Shown here one piece after another: positions 43,829 to 52,314 of a DNA stretch of 64,000 bases (positions are counted from its first letter, which is position 1; the number at the start of each line of letters is the position of its first letter). The translations under genes and the position numbers were made by a program. This DNA comes from Chitinophagales bacterium. Lineage in GTDB: Bacteria > Bacteroidota > Bacteroidia > Chitinophagales > CAIOSU01. Under the pieces are notes generated by a model. The model was not told where the DNA came from, searched no databases, and saw nothing but the letters and a program-made list of their open reading frames with translations. The DNA lies in NCBI GenBank assembly GCA_026003335.1, contig BPHB01000003.1:1-64000 (forward strand). The letters are read 5' to 3'.

Positions 43829-46012
43829 ATGGATAACTTTCGTTTTCAGGCTCTTGCCATGGCTATGAGCCGACAAAAAATAAGGGTAGAGACGGTCGGG
43901 CAGCGCATTTCGGAATATTTCGGGTGCAATGTTTTCAATGAGGAGGCAATGAGAAAATTTCTCTCAGCCGAAGCCTACCTAAGCATACGCAACTCTATTG
44001 AAACCGGCAGCAAAATTGAACGCAGTATTGCCGATCAGGTGGCCGCTTCCATGCAGGCATGGGCTATCAGCAAGGGGGCAACCCATTTTACCCATTGGTT
44101 TCAGCCGCTGACAGGCTCTACAGCCGAAAAGCATGATACGTTTTTCATGCTCACCGGCAGCAAAGGTATTGAGAGCTTCAGTGGCGATGCCTTGGTGCAG
44201 CAGGAATCAGATGCGTCCAGTTTTCCCAGCGGGGGCATACGCTCCACCTTTGAAGCCCGGGGCTACACGGCCTGGGACCCCTCCTCTCCGGCCTTTATTA
44301 TGGAAATTGACAGCGGTAAAACCCTTTGTATCCCTACCATCTTCGTCTCCTATAATGGTGAAGCACTGGACTATAAAGCTCCTCTGCTAAAGTCTATCCA
44401 TATGCTCTCTTCGGCTGCCCTGAACGTGTGTCACTATTTTGACAAGCACGTCAACCGGGTGTATCCTACTCTGGGATGGGAGCAGGAATATTTTCTGTTA
44501 GATGAGGCGCTTTTTTATGCACGCCCTGACCTGCTGGCTACCGGTCGTACCCTCATTGGTCATGCCTCTGCACGTGGCCATCAGCTTGACTTTCATTATT
44601 TCGGGTCTATTCCTGAGCGTATCTATGCCTGCATGCTGGAGCTGGAGTATGAATCCTTTAAACTGGGCATCCCACTGAAAACCCGGCATAATGAAGTGGC
44701 ACCCGGCCAGTTTGAATGTGCTCCGATATTTGAAGAAATGAATTTGTCAGTAGATCATAATCAACTATTCATGGACTTGCTTGAGCGCATTGCCATACGC
44801 CATAAACTGCGGGTGTTGCTCCATGAAAAACCGTTTATGGGCATCAACGGCTCCGGGAAACACTGCAACTGGTCGCTGGCTACCGATACCGGAAGAAACC
44901 TGCTCGCTCCAGGCACTACACCCCGCAAAAACCTCCTTTTTCTCACCTTTTTCATTAACATTATCAAAGCCGTTCATGAATATGCCGATCTGCTGATGGC
45001 TTCCTGCGCTTCAGCCGGAAACGAGTATCGTCTGGGGTCCAACGAAGCCCCACCGCCCATTATATCTGTTTTTATAGGTTCTCATCTTACCCGTGTGCTG
45101 GATGAGATTGAAGAGCGTGTGCATAAAGGAGCCATTGATGAAGGTACAGATATCCGTATGGAGATACATAAAATGATTCCTGATCTGATGAAAGACAACA
45201 CAGATCGCAACCGCACCTCCCCTTTTGCTTTTACCGGAAATAAGTTTGAACTCCGCATTGCGGGCGCCTCCACAAACTGTGCGCTCCCCATGACCGTGTT
45301 AAACACTATCGTAGGCAATCAGTTGCGCCTCTTTAAGGAAGAAGTAGATTCTTTGCGTGAAGAAACCGAAGAGAAAAAAGATGCCGCTATTCTGCAGGTG
45401 CTGAAGCGCTACATTGATGAATCAAAAAAGGTGCTTTTTGAAGGCGATAATTACAGTGAGGAATGGAAAGAGGAAGCCAAAAAAAGGGGATTATCCAATC
45501 TGGCCACAGCTCCGGAAGCGCTGGATATGCTCGCCTCAAAAAAGTACCGTGCGGTTTTTACGGCCAATGAAGTGCTTTCGGTGAAGGAGTTAAACGCGCG
45601 TTATGATATTTTGCTGGAACAATACAACCAACGCTTCCAAACCGAATCCCGGATACTGGAAGACATCATTCTGAATCAGGTTTTGCCCGCTGCCCTGCAA
45701 TATCAAAAGCGCATGGCCGAAACCTTGCTTTCCCTCCAACAACTGGGCATGAAACGGGAGGCTGAAAGTCAGCAAGCCCTTTTTACCAAGCTTTCAGAAC
45801 ATATCATGGCGTTGAAGGAGGAAACCATTCAAATGGCAGAGGAAGCGAAATCCCTGGATGCTCTTTCTCCACGTGAACGGGCAGAGGCATATTCCCGCAG
45901 GATTCGCTCCCGGTTTGAAAAAATAAGACATCATGCAGACCGCCTGGAACTGCTGGTGGATGATGCACTCTGGCCACTGCCCAAATATCGTGAGTTGTTA
46001 TTTATACGCTGA
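43829..46012 (+). CDS. glnN: Glutamine synthetase, type III
   Basis: GSIII is the large (about 725-residue) glutamine synthetase typical of Bacteroidota and cyanobacteria, functioning as a dodecamer of double-ring form. The 727-residue product shows the GSIII N-terminal region (GATHFTHWFQPLTGSTAEKH), the catalytic core (GWEQEYFLLDE, RHNEVAPGQFECAP, GINGSGKHCNWS) and a long helical C-terminus. It starts at the ATG at 43829, 52 bp after the terminator of the type II gene. It may therefore have a separate promoter, which I did not find. Two different glutamine synthetases allow a division of labour by nitrogen status; this is inference. Confidence 0.96.
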   Translation: MDNFRFQALAMAMSRQKIRVETVGQRISEYFGCNVFNEEAMRKFLSAEAYLSIRNSIETGSKIERSIADQVAASMQAWAISKGATHFTHWFQPLTGSTAEKHDTFFMLTGSKGIESFSGDALVQQESDASSFPSGGIRSTFEARGYTAWDPSSPAFIMEIDSGKTLCIPTIFVSYNGEALDYKAPLLKSIHMLSSAALNVCHYFDKHVNRVYPTLGWEQEYFLLDEALFYARPDLLATGRTLIGHASARGHQLDFHYFGSIPERIYACMLELEYESFKLGIPLKTRHNEVAPGQFECAPIFEEMNLSVDHNQLFMDLLERIAIRHKLRVLLHEKPFMGINGSGKHCNWSLATDTGRNLLAPGTTPRKNLLFLTFFINIIKAVHEYADLLMASCASAGNEYRLGSNEAPPPIISVFIGSHLTRVLDEIEERVHKGAIDEGTDIRMEIHKMIPDLMKDNTDRNRTSPFAFTGNKFELRIAGASTNCALPMTVLNTIVGNQLRLFKEEVDSLREETEEKKDAAILQVLKRYIDESKKVLFEGDNYSEEWKEEAKKRGLSNLATAPEALDMLASKKYRAVFTANEVLSVKELNARYDILLEQYNQRFQTESRILEDIILNQVLPAALQYQKRMAETLLSLQQLGMKREAESQQALFTKLSEHIMALKEETIQMAEEAKSLDALSPRERAEAYSRRIRSRFEKIRHHADRLELLVDDALWPLPKYRELLFIR

Positions 46013-46111
46013 AACAAAGCGTACGTATCTGATACCCATACAACCTGAATGCCTCGTACTACTTTTCATAACTTTAAGCACTTGCATATTAAAATTTACG
46101 TTCAAGGAGTG

Positions 46112-48148
46112 ATGAAAATTTTCCCATGGTTGCTTGCCTGCTTATATGCTGTGCTTCTGCTTGCAGGGTGTTCTTCGGCTCAAAAGTTAAAAGACGGGGA
46201 GATGGCCTTTCGTCAGAAGAGCTATGCCCTGGCAGCCAACTTGTTTAAAACCGAATTTGAAAAAGAAGACGACCCGAAAATCAAGGGCAGAAAAGCCTAT
46301 ATGGCAGCTGAAAGCTATCGGCTCAGCAATCAAACTCAGCAGGCGGAAAAATGGTATGCAGAGGCTCTGCGCCTGGAATATCCCGACCCTCAGCTAAAAC
46401 TCCATTATGGCCTTGTACTTATGGCAAATGAAAAGTATAATCAGGCCATTACTGTATTCAGCGAGTATGCCCGCGATGACCCGTTCAACAAGCAAAAAGC
46501 CAATGAGCTGATACGGGCGTGCCGCGAAGCGGCAAAATGGATTACAGCAAAACATAATATGACAATTACATCTCTAGGTATAAACACCCCCGCTAACGAA
46601 TTTGCACCGGTATTTTACCGGAATAAAGACCTACTGTTTACTTCGGATCGTTATGATGCTTCCGGCTCGGATATTTACGGTTGGACCGGAGAAAAATATA
46701 CCGACATCTTCATCGCCAAACGCGAACCTAACGGGGAATACCGTACCCTCGCGCCTTTTGATGCAAAAATCAATTCCGGCTTTCATGACGGCACGCCAGC
46801 CATCAATGCAGATTTCACCATACTCTATTTTACCCGCTGCGGCTCGCAGGGCAAAAAGGATGATTACTGCCGGATTTATGAAACGGTCTTTGACGGAGTT
46901 TACTGGAGCGACCCCATTCCCGTGCCTTTTTTCGGAGATACCGTCAACACCGGAACACCCTGGCTCTCCCCCGGTGCCGACACCATGATATTTGCTGCCG
47001 ATGTGCCGGCTGCCGGATATGGCGGTAAAGATTTATACATTTCCTATTATCAGGATGGCCAATGGACCGCTCCCCTCAACCTAGGGGGTGAAATCAACAC
47101 CGCTGGCAACGAATTATTCCCATATGTAGATAGTGAGGGAACTCTCTACTTTTCGTCTGACGGGCACCCAGGTATGGGCGGTCTGGATATCTTTCAGGCA
47201 CGAAGGGAAGGCGGGATATGGAAGAATCCTGTGAATGTGAAAACTCCCCTGAATTCGGGAGCAGATGATTTCGGAATCATCTTTGAAAAAATAAAACCCC
47301 GTGATGACAACGATCCGGTGCGCATGTCAGGCTATTTTTCCTCTCCGCGCCCGGGTGGAAGCGGAGGAGACGATATCTATCACTTTATTTTGGCTAATGA
47401 AAACATCTTCAAACTGGAAGGTATTGTGCTGGAGAAAATATATGAAAACCCTCTGGACCCTAACAGTAAAGTCATTGATTTTGAACCCCTGCCGGGAGTG
47501 GCGGTAACCCTTAAAAAGTATGAAGGGGGTCTCAAAGTCATCGATAGCCTCAATGCAGATAAATTTGGAAAGTTTGAATTTGAACTGGAACCCCGATCGC
47601 GTTACAAAGTAGTGGGAGAAAAGCCCGGCTATTTCACCCAATCGGAAGACGTGTCCACCATCGGATTGCGCGACATGGAGAACATACTCATCACCATCAA
47701 GGTGCGCTTGCTGATGCAACGCATTTATGAGGAGAAGGAAATCGTTCTGCCCAATATTTATTATGATTACGATAAAACCACCTTGCGGGAAGAATCCAAG
47801 ACGGTGCTGGATACACTGGCTAAATTGCTGATGGAGAATCCCGATATTATCGTGGAGCTGGGTTCACATACCGACTCCCGTGGTAGCGACCAGTATAACA
47901 TGGTTTTGTCACAGGGCAGGGCCGAATCTGTAGTACGCTATCTGATTGAAAAAGGCATTGATCCCAGGAGACTACGTGCCCGTGGTTATGGCGAAACCCG
48001 TTTGATTAATCACTGTGCAAACGGAGTGGAATGCACCGAAGAGGAGCATCAACTCAACAGGCGCACCACCTTTAAAGTGCTCTCTGAAAAGCTGGTTATT
48101 GAATCAGTCACCCCGGACAGCATACCGGTTGATCCCCGAAGGAAATAA
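46112..48148 (+). CDS. PorE-like OmpA-family lipoprotein (T9SS component candidate)
   Basis: The 678-residue product begins at the ATG at 46112 with a lipoprotein signal (LLAGC, Cys20). It then has TPR-type helices (about 25-140), a PD40/WD40-like beta-propeller (about 155-420) with repeats such as LLFTSDRYDASGSDIYG and LYFSSDGHPGMGGLDIF, a carboxypeptidase-regulatory-like domain (about 433-530), and an OmpA C-terminal peptidoglycan-binding domain (about 560-670; ELGSHTDSRGSDQYN). This TPR-propeller-CRD-OmpA order is that of PorE of the type IX system, which anchors the machine to peptidoglycan. Other Bacteroidota proteins share the layout, so the role is likely but not certain. Confidence 0.8.
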   Translation: MKIFPWLLACLYAVLLLAGCSSAQKLKDGEMAFRQKSYALAANLFKTEFEKEDDPKIKGRKAYMAAESYRLSNQTQQAEKWYAEALRLEYPDPQLKLHYGLVLMANEKYNQAITVFSEYARDDPFNKQKANELIRACREAAKWITAKHNMTITSLGINTPANEFAPVFYRNKDLLFTSDRYDASGSDIYGWTGEKYTDIFIAKREPNGEYRTLAPFDAKINSGFHDGTPAINADFTILYFTRCGSQGKKDDYCRIYETVFDGVYWSDPIPVPFFGDTVNTGTPWLSPGADTMIFAADVPAAGYGGKDLYISYYQDGQWTAPLNLGGEINTAGNELFPYVDSEGTLYFSSDGHPGMGGLDIFQARREGGIWKNPVNVKTPLNSGADDFGIIFEKIKPRDDNDPVRMSGYFSSPRPGGSGGDDIYHFILANENIFKLEGIVLEKIYENPLDPNSKVIDFEPLPGVAVTLKKYEGGLKVIDSLNADKFGKFEFELEPRSRYKVVGEKPGYFTQSEDVSTIGLRDMENILITIKVRLLMQRIYEEKEIVLPNIYYDYDKTTLREESKTVLDTLAKLLMENPDIIVELGSHTDSRGSDQYNMVLSQGRAESVVRYLIEKGIDPRRLRARGYGETRLINHCANGVECTEEEHQLNRRTTFKVLSEKLVIESVTPDSIPVDPRRK

Positions 48149-48198
48149 ACGGCTTGGGTGTCTTTAGCCGATAGTGCGCCCCAGGGGATATCTCCCGT

Positions 48199-49110
48199 TT
48201 ATGATTTTTCAATCAGCTTCCAGCGTATTTCATTAAGGCGGGATTTGAAACGTTCCCACCAGCCGCTAACCTCCACCTCCATATTCGGAAGAATAAATAC
48301 AGCCGGATTGAGCGCCCAACGCAGCAGCTTTTTATGCATGGGAAGAGCGGCATAGGGCAGCTTTTCAGGGGAGAGCAGCGGGCGCAGCTGACGGTAAATC
48401 TTTCTGAACTCCTGTTGGTTGTATTGATGATATTCTTTATCAGTAAGAGGCATCACCTCCAGCCCGATATGCATGGTCAGGTGTTTATCCGTAAAGAGAT
48501 GACAGCGTTCGCAAAAAGCAAAAAGATTATAGGCCAGTGTGGCCTCCACAAACGGAACCCCGATACAAACGTTTCCGAGAATAAGACGTGGGAACAGGTT
48601 GCGCCTGAAAACGAAGCAATCAAAACCGGGGTGGGGCCGCCCAAGCTCTGAAAACATCAAAGGAATTTGTTCAACGGAGTGATATCTGCGTGATACCCGC
48701 CTGCGGTTGATAATCATGCCATCCAAACCTTCCCGGATAAAAGCTTTTATGGCCAGATAAAACTGCGGCAGCAAGGCAATGTCTGCATTGGTATATATCA
48801 GATAATCAGCCTCTGTATGATCATAAAGGGTTTGCAGCACATCACAGATGAGTGGATATTTTTTCTTTCGCGAGAAATCGCTTTTTACATCCAGTACCGA
48901 ACGTTTCAGGTCGGGCAAGCGGGTAAAGAAATCCGGAATGATAGCGTGGTCTTCCGGATATTGAGTAGTGTAAAGTGTAACGCGCACCTGCTCCTGTGCA
49001 AATGCACGTGCCAGCCGCATCGTCTCAAAGGTAATGGGTTGTGCCTTGAACAAATCCGAATCGGGCGGGGCGTTTACCGGGTTGATGATGTGTGCGATGG
49101 ATAAAGACAT
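48199..49110 (-). CDS. Probable glycosyltransferase (unassigned family)
   Basis: The 303-residue cytosolic protein has the GT-A-like segment YLIYTNADIALLPQFY (nucleotide-sugar/metal region), an N-terminal strand reading IAHIINPVNAP, and no signal or membrane helix. I cannot place it in a numbered family with confidence. It is the last of four minus-strand genes (UbiA, GT32-like, GT8-like, this) that overlap or lie within 8 bp of each other and are almost certainly one operon. The acceptor is unknown. The start is the ATG at 49110. Confidence 0.65.
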   Translation of the reverse strand: MSLSIAHIINPVNAPPDSDLFKAQPITFETMRLARAFAQEQVRVTLYTTQYPEDHAIIPDFFTRLPDLKRSVLDVKSDFSRKKKYPLICDVLQTLYDHTEADYLIYTNADIALLPQFYLAIKAFIREGLDGMIINRRRVSRRYHSVEQIPLMFSELGRPHPGFDCFVFRRNLFPRLILGNVCIGVPFVEATLAYNLFAFCERCHLFTDKHLTMHIGLEVMPLTDKEYHQYNQQEFRKIYRQLRPLLSPEKLPYAALPMHKKLLRWALNPAVFILPNMEVEVSGWWERFKSRLNEIRWKLIEKS

Positions 49111-49118
49111 AAAATGTT

Positions 49119-50024
49119 TTATAAGCCCAGATCTGTGGCCAGCTTCCAGAGCAGAAATTTGATCTTATCGGCAAGCGGCTCTTTTTTATACAGGTCCTGA
49201 CTGGTCAGTCCGGGCCTGAACTGTTTTAGTGTATCAATATAATGATTCAAATATGTACGTAGTAGCGGATCTTTACCGTCCAGGATTTCCCGGATGCAGA
49301 AATCATTGAAATGAATGAAAACAATCGGGTAGGTGTCGCTGATATATACAGCTCCATTGCGCATGCTGCGTGGGCATACTGTGCGATTCCAGGAGGCCAC
49401 ATTACATCCTTTGTGAGGCAGTATCAGTGTTTCGGGCTCCCTTACCGGTATAAGGTCCAGATATTTCTGGTCATCAAATAAGCCACGCATGGGATTTTTT
49501 TCGCAGCGGTAAAGACAGCAGGCTGCCCACCATGCCAGGCTGGAGAGCGCTTTGCGGCTGGCTGCCACGAAGCCTGCATTAAACAGTCCGACCCTGAAAT
49601 TGGCTTCCAGCCAATTTTGGTCTTTCTTCGGGTCGTGCGGATAATAGTGCGGAGTGAGCAGGAACGTATGTTTATCAAGCAGGTCAAACAGAAAACCGTA
49701 GTCGTTGTAAAAAAACAGATCGTTATCCAGATAAATCACTTTGTCAATAGCTTCCTGGCGCAGAAGATACTGCATAAATACCGGCTTCAATGACCAGCGC
49801 ATGCGGTCTTTATGCTTGCGATATTTTGCAAGAATAGCTGAAGCATCGGGTATGGTGAGCACATGTTCCGGTCTGTAGCAGCGAAGTTTTGTCTGCGCAG
49901 GGGGGGTGATGTCCATGCACAATACGTGGAGCTGAAAATCAGGATTTACGGCAGCAAGGGAAGCCTCCAGCGCCTGTACTTTATACAGGTGACTGCCAGT
50001 GGTAATGGTGCAAAAATGATTCAT
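49119..50024 (-). CDS. GT8-like nucleotide-sugar glycosyltransferase
   Basis: The 301-residue protein opens with MNHFCTITTGSHLYKVQAL, the beginning seen in GT8-type or related GT-A transferases, and carries the DxD-type metal motif in VIYLDNDLFFYNDY. An aromatic-rich region, LFNAGFVAASRKA, follows. It contains no membrane segment. The start is the ATG at 50024, overlapping the stop of the upstream GT32-like gene by 4 bp (ATGA), so the two are coupled. Sugar and acceptor are not predictable. Confidence 0.75.
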   Translation of the reverse strand: MNHFCTITTGSHLYKVQALEASLAAVNPDFQLHVLCMDITPPAQTKLRCYRPEHVLTIPDASAILAKYRKHKDRMRWSLKPVFMQYLLRQEAIDKVIYLDNDLFFYNDYGFLFDLLDKHTFLLTPHYYPHDPKKDQNWLEANFRVGLFNAGFVAASRKALSSLAWWAACCLYRCEKNPMRGLFDDQKYLDLIPVREPETLILPHKGCNVASWNRTVCPRSMRNGAVYISDTYPIVFIHFNDFCIREILDGKDPLLRTYLNHYIDTLKQFRPGLTSQDLYKKEPLADKIKFLLWKLATDLGL

Positions 50025-50887
50025 GTCTTCAGCAGGTTTTCATAAACCGGAATCCACACTGAATGGCGGAAGTTATGGGTGAACAAACGCCAGCGCGAGG
50101 AAGGCACTTCCAGCAGACCATACTGCTGCATCAGTTTGCCCAGCACACCGCCATAGCGCACATCGTTTTTATCTATTTTCCTGCTGCGCCATTCTTCGTT
50201 CATCCAGTGAATGACAAAATAGTGGGCCGGCACCGGCACATCGCGGCTGATGAGTTTTTTCAGGTCGCTCCACTTGTCTTCATTGCTGATAGGATTGAAG
50301 ATATATTCCTGGAGCTGATAATGGAATACATAGTGATTCAGGATTTCTATAGGCTTGTGCCAGTCGGTATTCTCTTCGGTTACTTCTTTTTTTGCCTGTT
50401 CGTAGCATGCCAGCATCAGGGCGCTGCCTTTCGGGCATTTCATCACATTGCCGACCATGGGCAATTCATGGTGCGGTCTGAAAAAGTAGGGTTCAGGGAA
50501 ATTCAGCGGCTTGAGGCAGGTGACGTCCATGTCTACCCACCAGCCCCCGTGCTCATACAGCAGCTTGTATCTGAAGATGTCCGAGAATCCTCCGTAGCTG
50601 CCTTTGCCGTGTCCGTATTTGTTGGCTTTCCGGTAACTGAAAACTTCTGCAGCGGGTATGATTGAGGTGGCATCTGCTAATTGCAATCCGTGTGAGGGGA
50701 GCGGTGTGGCAATGCGGTCATATACCCACAGGCGAAAGGTATGTCCCTGCGCGATAAATGATAGAATGGTCAACAGCTCAATGCGGGACAAACGGTTGCC
50801 GATCCATAGGCCATTGATGATTTTATTGTCGTCCAGAAGCGGGAGAGGAGCGGGTCGGGGTGTGCGCCTTTGTACGGTTGGACGCAC
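50021..50887 (-). CDS. GT32-like glycosyltransferase (capsular polysaccharide synthesis type)
   Basis: The 288-residue protein shows the GT32 pattern IINGLWIGNRLSRIELL followed by GHTFRLWVYDR, the donor/metal motif YEHGGWWVDMDVTCLKP, and FNPISNEDKWSD. This is the family of Och1-like mannosyl- and alpha-galactosyl transferases and capsule enzymes. Its start is the GTG at 50887, which is 8 bp after an AGGAG sequence. The first 39 codons therefore overlap the UbiA gene by 118 bp in another frame. A TGA lies seven codons upstream in this frame, ruling out a longer N-terminus. Such a long overlap is unusual and may reflect a small indel. Confidence 0.8.
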   Translation of the reverse strand: MRPTVQRRTPRPAPLPLLDDNKIINGLWIGNRLSRIELLTILSFIAQGHTFRLWVYDRIATPLPSHGLQLADATSIIPAAEVFSYRKANKYGHGKGSYGGFSDIFRYKLLYEHGGWWVDMDVTCLKPLNFPEPYFFRPHHELPMVGNVMKCPKGSALMLACYEQAKKEVTEENTDWHKPIEILNHYVFHYQLQEYIFNPISNEDKWSDLKKLISRDVPVPAHYFVIHWMNEEWRSRKIDKNDVRYGGVLGKLMQQYGLLEVPSSRWRLFTHNFRHSVWIPVYENLLKT

Positions 50888-52182
50888 GCAGCTGTCTCCT
50901 TTTCATCCTGAATGGCATGTATATCGCTTTTATGTGGCTGGGCGGGTGTCGGGCTGTCTGACTTTTTCACGTACAGCCTTCTTGCCGTGGCATCATCCTG
51001 TTTCAGCACGTACCTGCGATAGTAGTAGATGCTGTAGTTTACCGTGAGGCTTGCCAGAGAGTAAATAAAATACAGAAAGCGCAGAATACCATGATGCCAA
51101 AGATTTACAAGAATACCGTAATACAGCACGCCAACTATTAGTCGGTGGTAGAGAAAATGAATGAAAAAGCGATAAATTATTATCCTTACCAATAGTTGAT
51201 AATACACATATTTTATCATCAGCTGCATAACTATGCTGGCAAAGCTGCTGAACATCAGAAACTGAATGGGTAACAGCAGGCTAAACCAGCCTTGTTTAGC
51301 GGTCAGCAGCACCGTACTGAAAAACAACCACCAGCCTTCATAAAAATCGTTTACTCCGGTTTGGAGATTTTTTATCAGCGCCCTGCGAAAAAAATGAATG
51401 CCATAACGGTCGGTGGTAAACAATTTCAACATAATCACTACTGCTGCAGCAGCAATAAGCCAGTAAGCATGGAGACCGTGCAGCAGCAAAAGGATGAACA
51501 GGGGAATTTCAGCTGCCAGCAAACTATGATGCAAGGTGATGGCTGTTTTTATGCCAGCGAAGTTGGCAAAGTTGAATACGCCTGCCTTGTGGTCAGCCTT
51601 GCGGTCAGCGAGGTGATGGGAAATAATGTTACGCAGGCCCGCGGCAAGGGACCACAATACCAGCCATGGAATGAACGCTGCCAGGTGATTGACCGAAAAA
51701 CTCAGCAGCACTATTAGCGAGGGAATGACGAAAGCATACAGAGCGTCACTGATTAGTCCGGCAACGGGTAATTGCTTCAGCCGCAAGGGAGGGGCAGCAT
51801 AGGCGAAAAAAATACCTATTTCAGCTACCTGCAGCAGCAGATTGTAAGGATAGCCGGGAAGTATGGCTACAGTAGCCGTAGACAAGGCAAGCAACACAAC
51901 CAGCAGCAGGATAAACTGTGCGGCAGAGAGCCTCTGGCCGGGGACAGCTTTTCCTGCCCGCAGATCATCTTCGTAATCAAAGTAGTTGTTGATCAGATAA
52001 CCGGCAGAAGCCGTAACCATTACCCAGAACACCACAAGGGCAAGGCGGCTGAAAAATAAATCCGGCTGCGTACCGGCTGACAGACAAAGCCACGCGCTCA
52101 ACGCCATATACATTGGGAGCTTGGAACTCCACCACTGCCGCACTCGCATCCACCGGCCTAAATGGTTTGATAAAAAATGCAT
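50770..52182 (-). CDS. UbiA-family prenyltransferase with C-terminal extension
   Basis: The protein (470 residues from the ATG at 52182) has the two Asp-rich motifs of UbiA enzymes: NNYFDYEDDLRAG and DRKADHKAG, in a membrane protein with about 9 helices. UbiA enzymes attach a prenyl chain to an aromatic or sugar-phosphate acceptor, as in menaquinone, heme or decaprenyl-phosphoribose synthesis. The acceptor is unknown. The usual family length is about 290 residues; here a further 180 contain more hydrophobic segments (FLYFIYSLASLTV region), followed by a polar tail whose last 39 residues lie over the GT32-like gene. It is the first gene of a four-gene unit and diverges from the HTTM gene. Confidence 0.8.
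   Translation of the reverse strand: MHFLSNHLGRWMRVRQWWSSKLPMYMALSAWLCLSAGTQPDLFFSRLALVVFWVMVTASAGYLINNYFDYEDDLRAGKAVPGQRLSAAQFILLLVVLLALSTATVAILPGYPYNLLLQVAEIGIFFAYAAPPLRLKQLPVAGLISDALYAFVIPSLIVLLSFSVNHLAAFIPWLVLWSLAAGLRNIISHHLADRKADHKAGVFNFANFAGIKTAITLHHSLLAAEIPLFILLLLHGLHAYWLIAAAAVVIMLKLFTTDRYGIHFFRRALIKNLQTGVNDFYEGWWLFFSTVLLTAKQGWFSLLLPIQFLMFSSFASIVMQLMIKYVYYQLLVRIIIYRFFIHFLYHRLIVGVLYYGILVNLWHHGILRFLYFIYSLASLTVNYSIYYYRRYVLKQDDATARRLYVKKSDSPTPAQPHKSDIHAIQDEKETAACVQPYKGAHPDPLLSRFWTTIKSSMAYGSATVCPALSC
50896..50902 (-). promoter_or_regulatory. Shine-Dalgarno-like site deciding the GTG start of the GT32-like gene
   Basis: On the minus strand AAAGGAG lies 8 bp before the GTG at 50887, inside the UbiA reading frame. 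This is notable because Bacteroidota seldom use strong Shine-Dalgarno sites. It is the only evidence for initiation at this point. Confidence 0.5.
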
Positions 52183-52266
52183 ATCCCTGTCACGCAAAGC
52201 TGATGATAAATGTTTGAAGGGTCAAGCGGGATGACAGCCTTGCGATGTTGTACATTCGTTCGGTCA

Positions 52267-52284
52267 AAAATACTGTAGTATTTT
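52267..52284. promoter_or_regulatory. Candidate operator between UbiA and HTTM genes
   Basis: AAAATACT and AGTATTTT form an 8-bp inverted repeat with a 2-base centre, 31 bp upstream of the HTTM ATG. TACTGTA also occurs twice as a direct repeat (52271 and 52284). This could be a binding site in the 132-bp divergent promoter region. No regulator gene is nearby. Confidence 0.35.
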
Positions 52285-52314
52285 ACTGTAATTTATGTCA
52301 TCCAAACCACAAAG

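Noticed and set aside
48149-48198. Terminator between the convergent PorE-like and glycosyltransferase genes
   Set aside because: Only short, imperfect pairing (CGGCT/AGCCG) and no T tract.
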